From Nilaparvata lugens (taxonomy: Eukaryota > Arthropoda > Insecta > Hemiptera > Delphacidae), in contig NC_052507.1 in assembly GCF_014356525.2 (NCBI RefSeq), positions 60,550,053-60,614,052 of the forward strand: 64,000 nt of DNA, written 5' to 3'. Every line of letters begins with the position of its first letter. The first letter of the stretch is position 1. Positions 12,394-23,282 of this stretch are shown piece after piece. A model generated the notes under the pieces. That model was given only the letters and a program-made list of their open reading frames with translations. It was not told the origin of the DNA and did no database searches. The position numbers and the translations under genes are program-made.

Positions 12394-12812
12394 TGTGCTC
12401 TGAACCCAGCATATTTGCGAGCCGGACGGCCTTAACTTTTTGCAAATTTATTTGCAAAATAGGGATTTTAGCAACCACTCTTATAAAAATATCAAAAATA
12501 CCGCACCACATATGAATGGTTGGCAATTCACCCCATTACAACTATCACTCCATATCACAAGTATATATCACTATTCTAAATAGTTTACTAATACCAAACT
12601 ATAATCGACTCCATCACTCTACAAACTAGCAGTTTGAAGTCTTCAGAAAAAAACTATTCAGGATTATTTATTTATTCGTACTAAAAGTTAAGTATTGATG
12701 GAGCTGTGAAATAGTCACATTATTTTTGGTACTTTACTATCAATTTTGATACTATTCTTTTTGTTTTTATACTACTCATGATTAGTGTCTTTATACATTG
12801 TCATACATGACA

Positions 12813-13497
12813 CCAAAACCCATCTAATTCAATTGAATTTAATTTTAAAAAATAATTGTTGGAAAGCTTGTCGCGGATTTAATTATTAAAAATGTAATTG
12901 ATAAAGCGATTAGATCTCAAATGTGTAAATTAGAACGTGTGTTTTATCACGTTTCTTGAAGGTAATATTATAATTTCAAGCTCCATGCACTACAAGCAAG
13001 AGGAAGTTGGCTTTTGGTCTGCGACTCAAGGTCTGGTTTGTATCACAATTGAATTTACTATTCGAGGCTCATACTTTTTCCAAACGTTCTGTGAGCTACA
13101 GGTGCTTGTAATACCTGAAGGCATTGCTTACCTAAAGGATCTTGTCTTGAGAATTCAATATTATAGGCTGTCTGAGTCCTGGAAGTTCAAACCTACTTAT
13201 TGTATTTCCGGGATTTGGGTTCTTGTGAGAAAATGTAGTGTTTTGATCAATCATCTTGTAGAAGTTTTTTTAAATATTCTTCTATTAAGGTCGAGGTGAT
13301 TTCTTCATCCGGACCCGGAGATGCAGGCCAAAGGAAAATAAAATTAATATAATAATTTTGTTTTTCTAAAACCTGAGTGACCACAGATTAGCAAAGCGAG
13401 TAGATCTGATTATTGTTTGTTGATAAATTCATATCAATCTCATTAATATTTGAAAAATGGTGATATTGTTTGTTTATAGTGATTACTGTTTATAGTG
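12813..13497. other. No supported gene; one 120-codon ORF
   Basis: The plus ORF at 12937-13299 is of normal complexity but is not recognised. It has no obvious splice or promoter context. It could be a decayed transposon fragment or chance. Confidence 0.35.
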
Positions 13498-14441
13498 ATA
13501 ATTGTTTAACTTAACGATATAGTTTTCAATAAATTGTTTAGTGATACTGTTCACTATGATTATCAACTACACCCACCAATATCATTAATAGATTACCTTC
13601 CATTCCCACTATTACAACATGAATGAGTTATTAGAATCTGCATTGCAAAATTTTGCAGCTTGTAAAATTTCAGTATGATGGAATTTTTCAGGAGAATTTC
13701 AAGGATAGGTTTTCCACCATCCCATTGGCTATGATGAACTACTTCGCAAAAGTCGTGTTCCAATTTTTTATCAATGTACTCGGTTCCAAAGAAAAAAGGA
13801 AAAATATCATTCTTATCTTCGAATCGTCTTCTTATTGTTGACGGAGCGATCGCTTTCTGTTAAAAGAAGAGCATTGACTCCATCAATCATGGAGAAGCCA
13901 CACGTCCTGATTTCTTGCCACACACTTCTCGACTCCAGGAAGAAATAGAGGACGGGGAAGGAAAAGAAATGAAAAGTATATATGTTGAATGATTGAGGAG
14001 AGAAAGAAAGAAATGGGACAAGGAAATGGCCCACTTATGTGCAAACAAATAGTAGCATCGTATTTTCAAAGTGTCCAGAGATTTCCTGTATTTCCATTAT
14101 TCATGATGTTTCAGTCACTTCAGGTAGATATAATTTTCGCAGTAAATTGATTTCATACTCTGGTGTTCTCGATTCTAAAGTTTTGAAGCTGAAATATCTG
14201 AAAATGCCATCAGTATGTAATCACTTCCTCTAATCCTATCATTCTTATATTTTCCGGTATAGTATTGCTGAAGAGAAGTCTTTGAATAATATTCTCACGA
14301 ATGTATGTTTGCTCATTGAAACTCCGTCGATTTATGTAGGCAGAACTCAATACTCCATTATCGAAATTCAAATAACATTCCAAGATTCCACCTTCAGATC
14401 ATTCAATTATTATTATCCATTATTCTCTTATACAATTCATC
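13498..14441 (+). repeat. Direct repeat copy C (~944 bp)
   Basis: Begins ATAATTGTTTAACTTAACG and ends near AATTCATCAA. It is closely similar throughout to 16155-17100, with only scattered substitutions and small indels. A 62-codon ORF (13653-13841) is shared with the second copy (71 codons, 16279-16494), but it does not resemble a known protein and the similarity extends equally through non-ORF parts. The ends are not TG/CA, so these are not obvious LTRs. A segmental duplication is the simplest reading. Confidence 0.85.
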
Positions 14442-14714
14442 AAAAGCTAAAACAGGAGTTTATTCTGTTATTTAATTTAGATTTTATCTTGACGTTCTGA
14501 TTTCATTCTCAAAATTTAACAGATTTAAAACAAATTTACTTGCCAGAGTGTCATTAATCTACAATGCAACTTTATGAAAACACTCGTAATAAATTAATAT
14601 AATGCTTTTAGAAAAATGAATACTTCATTAATTATGATGTTAACTTTTATGATATTTTTCGTTTGGTTTGCAAAATCAAATATAATTTTTCATATAGTAG
14701 CTCGGCTAGTATTG

Positions 14715-16152
14715 TTGGAAACTTGTGCGCCAGCCAACATTTATTTTATTTATTATTTATGAACTATAGGACGCAATCCAAGTGTAAATAACGGGCATTC
14801 GCCCAAAACTGCTCAGAACCTTAATTAAAATGAACATTCCAGAGTTTATGATTTGATTTACCTACAAATACAAGTCCAAAAACTAGTATCAACTGAAATT
14901 ATGAATTTATCACCTAATAAAACAAGACACTTTATAACACAATAAAAGAAAAAAATATGAAAATTTCACTTTAAGGAAAGATAATGTTTGCCTTATAAGA
15001 TTCACCTTTAATTAAATAAAATAGTAGACACATAGAAAATAATTTAAATTGTATTAAAATTTGAACATTCATTAATATTAATTTCCTGGAGAAGAAAAAC
15101 TTTCTTCTTCATCTATTAAGATTCTATCATAAAAAATTTACTAAATCATTCAAAAGCCTTAATGACATAAGAAAACAGAGTCTGAAAAATATAAATTAAA
15201 AAATGTCATAAACTCAATATGAACAATTCTTAAAAGTTTCATTTCAATTTAAAGGCTATCTTCCTGACTTTCAGCAATACTCTACGATAATATATCTCCA
15301 GGAGCAATAACTCAAATGTAACGTAACTGAAAACTTTCTATACTTCTGTAGAAAAAAATTATAAGTATCTTCCATCACTAATAAAATCAAAAGGATTATT
15401 CTCAATCAATATTATAACTTGAAAATAACAGGCTTTGTTGATAAAATCTTTTGATTGAAGTTTCACTTAATTAATTTCCCTAAATTATATTTTAACCTTA
15501 GTTACGTACCTTAGCGGTTATTTGAAGAAACAATTATTCGTACATGATGAAGAAACACAATTAAACCTTTCAGGACATGGCACTACTAGAAAATTTAAAC
15601 TTTAATAAAAATAAAACTAGCTCTCACATTAACTAATAAAATAAACTTGTAAACTTGCCCAAAAAGGGCGAAACATAGTGACTACATCTTTACTCTCGTA
15701 GTGCTCCTAGCAAAGTGTCCTCCGGAACGTAATCTGGTCTCTCGACTGGGGAATCCCCACTACTGTATTTAGAAACAGGTCTCCTATTGGGCGAATGGAA
15801 TCAATTTGACCAATCGTCGCGTGGCTTCTACAGCCTTTGGACCAAATAGTAACTGCAAAATCGGTAGTTTGTTATAATTTCAATGCTTGCTGTTTTCCAA
15901 CTTATCGCATTTTATGTCGCGACAAGAAGGCTAAGTTTTAGAGATAATTCCATAATCTACATTCCTCGACGACTCGGAGCCACAATTTTTAAATATCTAT
16001 CATGGGAAACTCGAAGTCATGGCCGTTCATAATAGAGAGAGAAAATAATTTATTTCGCTAACTCACTTACAATAACGGCTCTAGTCTATGCGTATTAAAT
16101 TTACTATTATAACTTGGGAAAAGGCCTGAATTAAAGACAGTGCCCGGCACAA
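14715..16152 (-). mobile_element. Possible solo LTR (minus orientation)
   Basis: Bounded by TGTTGG at the left and CCGGCACA at the right, so TGT...ACA on either strand. On the minus strand it begins TGTGCCGGGCACTGTC. It has a moderately GC-rich region with CCAAT-like motifs (about 15660-15840) and, near its end, AATAAATAAAATAAATG, which could be the polyadenylation region. No matching flanking duplication was found, so the call is tentative. The left part could instead be a LINE 3' end. Confidence 0.3.
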
Positions 16153-16154
16153 TC

Positions 16155-17100
16155 ATAATTGTTTAACTTAACGATATAGATTTCAATAAATGTTTAGTGA
16201 TACTGTTCACTTTGATTATCAACTACACCCACCAATATCATTATCAGATTATCTTCCATTCCCATCATTACAACATGAATGAATTATTTGAATCTGCATT
16301 GCAAAATTTTGCAGCTTGTAAAATTTCAGTATGATGGAATTTTTCAGGAAAATTTCAAGGATAAGTTTTCCACCATCCCATTGGCTATGATGAACTACTT
16401 CACAAAAGTCGTGCTCCAATTTTTTATCAATGTACTCGGTTCCAAAGAAAAAAGGAATATCATTCTTATCTTCGAATCGTCTTCTTATTGTTGACGGAGC
16501 GATCGCTTTCTGTTAAAAGAAGAGCATTGACTCCATCAATCATGGAGAGCCACACGTCCTGATTTCTTGCCGCACACTTTTCGACTCCAGGAAGAAATAA
16601 AGGACGGAGAAGAGAAATAAATAAAAAGTATATATGTTGAATGATTGAGGAGAGAAAGAAAGAAATGGAACAAGGAAATGGCCCACTTATGTGCTAACAA
16701 ATAGTAGCATCGTATTTTCAAAGTGTACAGAGATTTCCTGTATTTCCATTATTCATTATATATGTTTCAGTCACTTCAGGTAGATGTAATTTTCGCAGTG
16801 AATTGATTTCATACTCTGGTGTTCTCGATTCTAAAGTTTTGAAGCTAAAATATCTGAAAATGTCATCAGTATGTAATCACTTCTTCTAATCCTATCATTC
16901 TTATATTTTCCGGTAAAGTGTTGCTGAAGAGAAATCTTTGAATAATATTCTCACAAATGTATGTTTGCTCATTGAAACTCCGTCGATTTATGTAGGCAGA
17001 ACTCAATACTTCATTATCGAAATTCAAATAACATTCCAAGATTCCACCTTCAGATCATTCAATTATTATTATCCATTATTCTCTTATAGAATTCATCAAG
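16155..17100 (+). repeat. Direct repeat copy D (~946 bp)
   Basis: Second copy of 13498-14441, starting 3 bases after the possible LTR end. Its left boundary coinciding with that element suggests the duplication breakpoint or the insertion used the same site. Confidence 0.85.
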
Positions 17101-17884
17101 TTCATCACAAACGGCATTTAAGTTCAATATCTTTGAATTTATCAGTTTTCAAAAGATGATATTGAAAATGCATAGAAATTTGAATTATTTCAAATTATAT
17201 TGAAGCGTTATATTAATAAAAATTGCATTCAATTCAAATGCGTAACAATATTCAGATTGGCTTATTAACTATCTTAATTTTGGGAGAGAAACATTTGGAT
17301 TATATCTGTTCCAATATATATCTGAGAGATCCTCTCTCAATCACTGTTTCTATTTTGTGTATGTGGGAATGAAATGGAATATTGATTCTCAGTTCTTAAA
17401 AAGAACAATAATAAGCAATATTATTTACTTTTTACTCATTGATTCAATGCGACTCTGATAAATTACCATGGAAATTATAACAATTAAGCACCTTTTTACT
17501 CCATTCTTACTCTCCCATTTTCGTAATGATTTTCCAAATAATTATAAGGTGATTTCTATTACTGATTATATTTCTACTCGTACATGATCGAAAAGTATTG
17601 AAAGCTATCATTCACAAAATGAAAAGCTCTGTTCAAATAATATCAATGTTAATAGAATGTCGATATCAGACTCAGAGAAAGTTCGGCTCCGTTTTAATTG
17701 ATGGAGAAATTGATATCGTCCTAGTAGTAGAGAAATAATATTGGATTGTTGACTACAGTAGTCAGATATCTGGATGTAGAATCAGTTATACTTGTCATTC
17801 GCAGTCAATTGATCTGTCACTCTACCTGCATCAATACTTCTACAAATACCCTGCTACCCTACTAGACATCTCATGTAACTTTTT
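17101..17884. other. AT-rich DNA, no gene seen
   Basis: No ORF, RNA gene or repeat structure that I can support. Confidence 0.5.
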
Positions 17885-18145
17885 CGACAAAAAACTGAAT
17901 CGACTCGTATGAAATGTATACGTTTAGAAAGCTCGAACTGACTTTTCCCTATTTCTCTGAGAGAAGACAAATTCTTGATTGGTTTGTTCACAATATCAGA
18001 ATCTGAAACACAGTTTATGCTATTTTGGAAAATACTGAATGAAATCTATACATTCAGGAATCTGAAACTGCCTTTTCGCTTTTCCTTTTGAGAAACAAAG
18101 AGATTTTCTGGATTTGCTTGTTGAAAATATCAGATTCACCTATCT
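17885..18145 (+). repeat. Diverged tandem duplication (~125-bp unit)
   Basis: The stretch around GAAATGTATACGTTTAGAAA (17909) recurs as GAAATCTATACATTCAGGAA (18041). Similar downstream segments (CTGACTTTTCCC / CTGCCTTTTCGC, then ATATCAGA) follow in both units. Several mismatches, so it is old. Confidence 0.6.
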
Positions 18146-20540
18146 AGTGAATATTGAACATATACAAATAATGTAGTAATGGTAAATGAAGTGTGAATAG
18201 TGAATAGTAGATAGTGTAATCCAATAATGTAGTGGACAATGATGATGAAAATTTGTTGATTTTACAATGCTTCTTATGATACATGACATTCTCAAGTAAT
18301 ATAATCTTATGACAGTTGTTCCTGAATAAAGTGATATTATAATGTTGATATGCTCGAAAATAATGTCCTCTTTCCACCTTTTTATAATTCCAGTCTTATT
18401 TTCAGTAATAATTTTAAAAGATTCTGTATTGTATTGCTACTTTGTTTATTCCAAATGTTGATTATCATCAAATTCATTTTCTATATCAAAATTCGAATTT
18501 ATTCATATCACAGGAAGATTGAAATATTCTGAGAAAAACTTACTATATTGATCAACAAACAAGATTATTCAATATGAATACTATTATCCCATATAACACT
18601 TCACTTGTTGAAATAAGCAATTCAACTTCCATCACTTTCTTCCTCTTCTTTCTGCAAAAATGAAGGCAGGAATTCAGTTCCTTCCAAGACATTCATTCTT
18701 GAGAGAGAATAATATCGTATTATCTTCGTTTTCTGCTATCTATATACATCTAATTCCTTCTCCCTAGATACCTCATCTTTCTTCTTTACATTATTTCTTC
18801 CACCTCCACACTCTGTCTAGCTTCCACATGTCTCATTTTCCACCTTCATATTTCTCTCAATTATTTCTCTGGTTTTTCCATATCTACAACGTTTTCCCCA
18901 AATAATACTTTCTCTGAGAATCTGCAGCCACTCGATTTTATTTACCGAAACGTCAAAAATATCTTGAATATTCGACAATTTCGTTGCTAGGCAACAATAA
19001 GAAATCGAAGAAAGCTCATACTTATCAGTGCCAACGTCATGAATAAGATTGTGTACACCGTAGAGAGGGTATCATGCATGCTTCTTTTTAAGCAGCTTAT
19101 AAGGGTGTATGCTTCCCTTACTGTAAACGGGTATTGACTGCTTCATTCGGAGAAATACAACATTTCGTTCAATGTGTGGCACTGACTATTCCAAATGATG
19201 TAGGTTGTATTTTGCTCTCCCAGCTGTTCAATGGTTTGTCAAAATAATGTTTTGTCTGAATTGTTCTTCATCAACAATCAACAAATCAACCCGCAATCCA
19301 TTATTGACACTATTGACCTCTCCATGTATTCAATCAATGAACGAGTATTAATATGAGTTATTAACTGCAGTATGAGAATTCGAATTTAGATTTGTCGCTA
19401 GTTATATAGCCTGAATATGATCTCCATACAAATTAACGCTCCAATCTATCATCCGTCTCATTTCTAGGAATCACTGTTAATTTATTCCCAAAATAGTATG
19501 CTGATCAGTTTCAAAACTGAAATGACTCTTATAGATATGTGTAATAATATCCATTTTCCATTAGGTCCACTTCAACATTGTTTCATACTTTTATCACAAT
19601 ATACACGTATTGATTGATACAGTAAACTTGTTACTTGCTAATTACTGTATTCTAAAATCGCCACATTATCATGCTACCAGTGTCTCTCTAGATCTAGAGT
19701 AAACAAAAACTTCAGGAATTTCCACCACAGCAATGCTCTTATTTTATCACTATTGCTGATTCTCATTATCGGAACCCTGATTATCACATCATGGAAGAAC
19801 TTATTCTGTTATCTATTTTTATATTTTTCGTTTCTCAAGGACGATTCCTAGAGACACCGACGCAGCCTACTTTCAATTTATTACATCTCTATTATTCCTC
19901 GTATTTATTTTACAGCAGTCAAATTCACTTTGAACTCTGCGTGTTGATTGATTAGGAAATGTTGATGCTTTAAAATGCATGGATGCATTATTGATTCTGA
20001 TGCTTTTAAATATTCTGTATGGAATAATCGATGATGAATATTGAACGTACAAATCGAACCCCACCATGGCAACACTGTACATTCATTTTCCAGCAGATAT
20101 TTTAATTCTCAGACAAGCACTGTACAATATTTAGGAGGATAGAAGCTCGACCACAGGTGTTTGAAAGAGGCTCTCATTAGTTTGGCACTGGCGGAGTAGC
20201 CTCCGGTCAGGAACCCTTTATCACCCACTACTATACATATATCTTCCACCACATTGTATATATATAGATGCTGCGATATAGGTACATAGAATGTATGCCC
20301 CTATATAGGTCAAGTAGCCTATATTACTCTCTACATATATTCTAGTACTTCATGGATATGCATATACATTCATATTCTACTACTTTGTAAACATATAGTT
20401 ACTTCTTCATGTAAGGAGATACATAGATTACCTTCATATTATAGATATAGATGGTGGTTCGCTACCATGTACACATAACAGACCTCTATAACTAATAGTG
20501 TCAAAGACGATATGGGATATGTATGGAGCTTGGAGCACAT
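18146..20540. other. AT-rich DNA, no gene seen
   Basis: Ordinary AT-rich sequence. It includes a TA-rich patch with several TATATA runs (about 20235-20460). No supported coding region. Confidence 0.45.
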
Positions 20541-20606
20541 ATTAGGAACATGCGCGATGGGACGAATATTACATGCGCAGTGGGACGAAATATTAGATGC
20601 GCACTG
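20541..20606 (+). repeat. Three short tandem units with ATGCGC core
   Basis: ATTA...ATGCGC...TGGGACGAA occurs at 20541, 20568 and (partial) 20592, with spacing of 27 and 24 bases. Confidence 0.75.
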
Positions 20607-20769
20607 TCATTGAAGGCCGTTAGCCAGGTGATTCCCTCGTGCCATTAGAGGGACTATTAATAAAACGGACGACCGTTGTAAATAATGGCGTGGCGTCATT
20701 GACTAGCCTAATTACGGCTGAGAATTTAATACCACAATTACTAAAACACCCTTTCACCGATCACAGTAT

Positions 20770-20866
20770 ACAGTGAGATACACTTCAAATACTGTCAGCA
20801 TACTTCATAGATTACATCGATGCTACCCATTCAAGTACTGCTGATAGTTTGAAGTGGATATCACTA
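20770..20866 (+). repeat. Hairpin element H, copy 5
   Basis: CACTTCAAATACTGTCAGCA opposes ACTGCTGATAGTTTGAAGTG, with the outer arm AGTGAGATA / TATCACT. First of four copies within 450 bp. Confidence 0.85.
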
Positions 20867-20935
20867 AAGATACGTCGCTAATGAGAGGCGTGTCAAAGCG
20901 CGTCAGTGTGTCGTCAATTTCGGTGAGTGCTATGA

Positions 20936-21020
20936 TGAGATTCACTACTATCTGTCAGCATTCCTTATAAATGACACCATAGCTTCCCATTCGAACAACA
21001 CTGACAGATCTAAGTGACAG
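20936..21020 (+). repeat. Hairpin element H, copy 6
   Basis: GAGATTCACTACTATCTGTC to CACTGACAGATCTAAGTGAC. The inner ATAGCTTCCCATTCGAAC is in the common orientation. Confidence 0.8.
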
Positions 21021-21027
21021 TCTAAAG

Positions 21028-21112
21028 TGTGAGATTTCCTTCGAACTGACAGAATTACTTATGAATAACAACAAAGGTTGCCATTCAATTAATGCTGCCA
21101 GTTTAAAGTGAC
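21028..21112 (+). repeat. Hairpin element H, copy 7
   Basis: GTGAGATTTCCTTCGAACTG to TGCTGCCAGTTTAAAGTGAC. It abuts its neighbours through short AAAGTGTGAG / GAAGTGTGGG junctions, which suggests tandem amplification. Confidence 0.8.
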
Positions 21113-21121
21113 AATCTGAAG

Positions 21122-21212
21122 TGTGGGATTCGCTCCAAACTGGCAGCATTCATTGTGAGTTACATCAATGCTTCTCATTTAAACATTGATGACAGTTTTT
21201 TGTGAATCTCAG
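21122..21212 (+). repeat. Hairpin element H, copy 8
   Basis: GGGATTCGCTCCAAACTGGC to ATTGATGACAG, then TTGTGAATCTCAGCTG. The inner CATCAATGCTTCTC is conserved. Confidence 0.8.
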
Positions 21213-21664
21213 CTGCAATAATGCATGTGTCTAGAAGCGCGCCATCTCAAACCATGTGAGTGAATAACGAGTATTGCACAGTTCTTCCTTTCATGAGCTT
21301 CCTCTCTGCTCTTCAATAACCTCTGTAGTTCCTCTCTCCTTCAGTAACCTGTGTGGATCACCTCTTTTCTCCAGTAGACTCGCTTTTCCCTCCACTGTAC
21401 CCACTTCCCTTCAATAACCTGTGCAGACGTTTCAGTACTTTCTAGATGCTCTCTATTCAGTGCGAGGCACCTGCTGTAATCCATATCCCTGGGGATCTAT
21501 TTTAAGGAGAGTGGAGGTGTTGTTGGGAAATCTATCACTTTATGCACTCCTGAGTAATTCATATGAGTTGGAAGGATGTGTGATGAGTTGTATGAGAACT
21601 ACATCCCCACTCTCAGACTGTGTCTTTGTGTGAAACGAAGGAAAATTGTAATTTTTCCTCCCTT
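21213..21664. other. No supported gene; CT-rich patch
   Basis: A mildly pyrimidine-rich stretch with repeated CTCTCCTTCAGTAACCTGTG-like phrases (about 21290-21425), followed by a 70-codon ORF (21421-21633) that I do not recognise. Confidence 0.35.
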
Positions 21665-21806
21665 TTTTGTAGTTGAGAAGTTGATATTGTGGTAATTATT
21701 CATATTAAATTAGGAAGACTAAGAAATTGATCATAAAACCACAGATTTATTGATACTTAGAAAGACCGGTCTCGGTTATTACACCATTGTCAATCTCTGA
21801 TAAACT
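21665..21806 (+). mobile_element. Penelope-like terminal repeat fragment
   Basis: Runs from TTGTAGTTGAGAAGTTGATA through GAAAGACCGGTCTCGGTTAT to CTCTGATAAACT. It is the same family as the two inverted arms at 33047-33280. The reverse complement contains GGTGTAATAACCGAGACCGG, close to a motif I associate with Penelope-like elements and their hammerhead ribozymes. The core here is altered (CGAGAC instead of CGAAAC). Family assignment is from memory. Confidence 0.5.
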
Positions 21807-22034
21807 GAATTGTAATTATTTGATCCGTTGATCATATTTTCTGTAGAAAGATTTGCTTGATTTGAACTTGCTTCCAGGTCTGCAGTAGTAACTACTGCAG
21901 AAATCTAGGGAGGAAATTTCTTAACTAATTTTGATTTCGAGTGAGATTCAATATTGATTCTAGATTATGCAATGGGTCTTGCGAGACCTATTAATGCATT
22001 GTCATGTATGATAAAAAATGAATAAAGAATCAAT

Positions 22035-22182
22035 GGGTTGATAGAATTGGCTAACTCGGAACTCGCTGACTCCATGTTAAACTGCCGTGTGAATCAATAC
22101 CACACCGATCAGAGCAGTTTTGATTCATACGGCAGTTTAACATGGAGTCAGCGAGTTCCGAGTTAGCCAATTCTATCAACCC
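22035..22182. mobile_element. Fold-back hAT-type MITE with 8-bp TSD
   Basis: Two 62-nt arms (22035-22096 and 22121-22182) differ at a single position and enclose a 24-nt loop. The arms begin GGGTTGATAGAATTGGCTAA. The element is flanked by GAATCAAT at 22027-22034 and 22183-22190. An 8-bp target duplication is typical of hAT (and P) transposons. Near-identity of the arms suggests a recent insertion or active gene conversion. Confidence 0.9.
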
Positions 22183-22190
22183 GAATCAAT

Positions 22191-23089
22191 CAATAAATTA
22201 TTTGAACCAAAACAACTAATTAAGAAGGACTAGTAAACGTTTCTATTCCTCCACAGTTTATACAGCTCTTGACATTGTTTATGAACTCGATCCCACTATA
22301 AAATTTTATGATGTCGAGTATTGAATGAATCCATATCCAATCATTAAATTGTAAGCTCTGGAACCGTAATAAATTATAAGCTGTTTTGATAACTACGAAT
22401 TTCGGTTGTCACAACTTCATAAATTTTTACAATTGTATCACCACTACAACAGTAAGTAATCTGAACTAAATGGAAGAGAGGACTCTTAGTGCATTAACTT
22501 CGCCTACAACCCACAACACCTACATGTAAAGTTAGTGTAGACCTAAAGACATAGTACAGTATAAGAGGGGACTCATATTGTCTCAACTTCACCCGCAAAC
22601 TTGTAATGTTGTAAAGTACAGTTTATGAATAGAGGCATTCATCTATCCATTTACAACCTGAAAACCATATTATTACTTTATAAATACTCCATGATCACTG
22701 TATATCGACATCCATACTTCTAAGGTATTAAATCTATTCCAGCTATTTTCATCGAAACAATTCTATATCCCGGCTAAATTCTATCATCGATTTAGGTGAC
22801 ACAGAGCTATCGTAACTCTTTGTTGACACCAATGGAGCCTTATTTCGAGTACTGTGAGAGTGTGCCTTGTGCCCTGGAAATGGATGACTCTCACTCTTGG
22901 GTCGCCACCATAGAGAAATAGCCAGCAATTTATTCAAGCGATCCAGAGTAGCATAGTACACATGGAAGCTGACTGTGACTGGTCGCTATGTGGCACAATA
23001 TAGGTATATAAAAGTGATATCGGATAGCCGCTATTCAACGTGATATAGGTATATAGGACATTGCTTTATATCAGAACGCATGTTTTTAT
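22191..23089. other. No gene seen
   Basis: AT-rich unique sequence. AATATAGGTATATA-type phrases recur at about 22990 and 23041. A minus ORF at 22749-22961 (70 codons) is unrecognised. Confidence 0.4.
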
Positions 23090-23220
23090 TTACGGCCGGC
23101 GTGTCTATAAATAAAATCCGACGGCTGCCCCCTCTACCTTATCGATTAGCCTCTGGAAACGACCTTACGGCGTACCCTCGCCCCCCGTGACCTCCGTGGG
23201 GGGGTTCGGGGGACACCTGA
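23090..23220. other. Isolated GC/CpG-rich patch with C6/G7 hairpin
   Basis: A run of six C (23181-23186) and a run of seven G (23198-23204) can pair around GTGACCTCCGT. They sit in a CpG-rich stretch unlike the flanking AT-rich DNA. The G runs continue to 23212. No gene recognised. Confidence 0.7.
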
Positions 23221-23282
23221 ATAACTCAATTGAATTGATTTTGCTCACACCAGCCTATCAACCCTTTGTAAAACGCGGCAGT

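Larger units (their letters stand above)
10274..12555. mobile_element. Element A (copy of B at 34556-37828)
   Basis: Begins TGGTATTTTAGCACCAC and ends near CACTCCATAT, flanked by CACA at 10270-10273 and 12556-12559. It is collinear with 34556-37828 after removal of one insertion from each. Net length is 1357 bp, against 1353 bp for B. Short ORFs are conserved between copies but resemble no known protein. A pol-III-like A/B-box motif lies on the minus strand at 12327-12393. The element class is unknown: the 4-bp TSD would suit a solo LTR, but the ends are not TG...CA. Confidence 0.75.
10135..12812. mobile_element. Fold-back TIR element interrupted by element A
   Basis: The left arm (10135 to about 10252) begins TGACATGTATGACAATGTAT. 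The right arm (about 12684-12812, read in reverse) begins TGTCATGTATGACAATGTAT. Both continue through ACTAATCATGAGTAGTATAA and CACAGCTCCATCAATACTTA. The right arm has roughly 25 extra bases. Without the inserted element A the host element would be about 0.4 kb. No transposase is visible. The target duplication is not clear. Confidence 0.8.

Noticed and set aside
13653..13841. Small protein conserved between copies C and D
   Set aside because: Similarity is uniform across the whole ~945-bp duplication, including non-coding parts, so ORF conservation is not evidence of coding.
13498..17100. C and D as LTRs of a retrotransposon
   Set aside because: Ends are not TG...CA, no primer-binding site or gag-pol lies between them, and no flanking duplication was found.
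20770..21212. CRISPR-like array
   Set aside because: Repeats are diverged hairpins without regular spacers, in a eukaryotic-type context. They belong to a dispersed element family.
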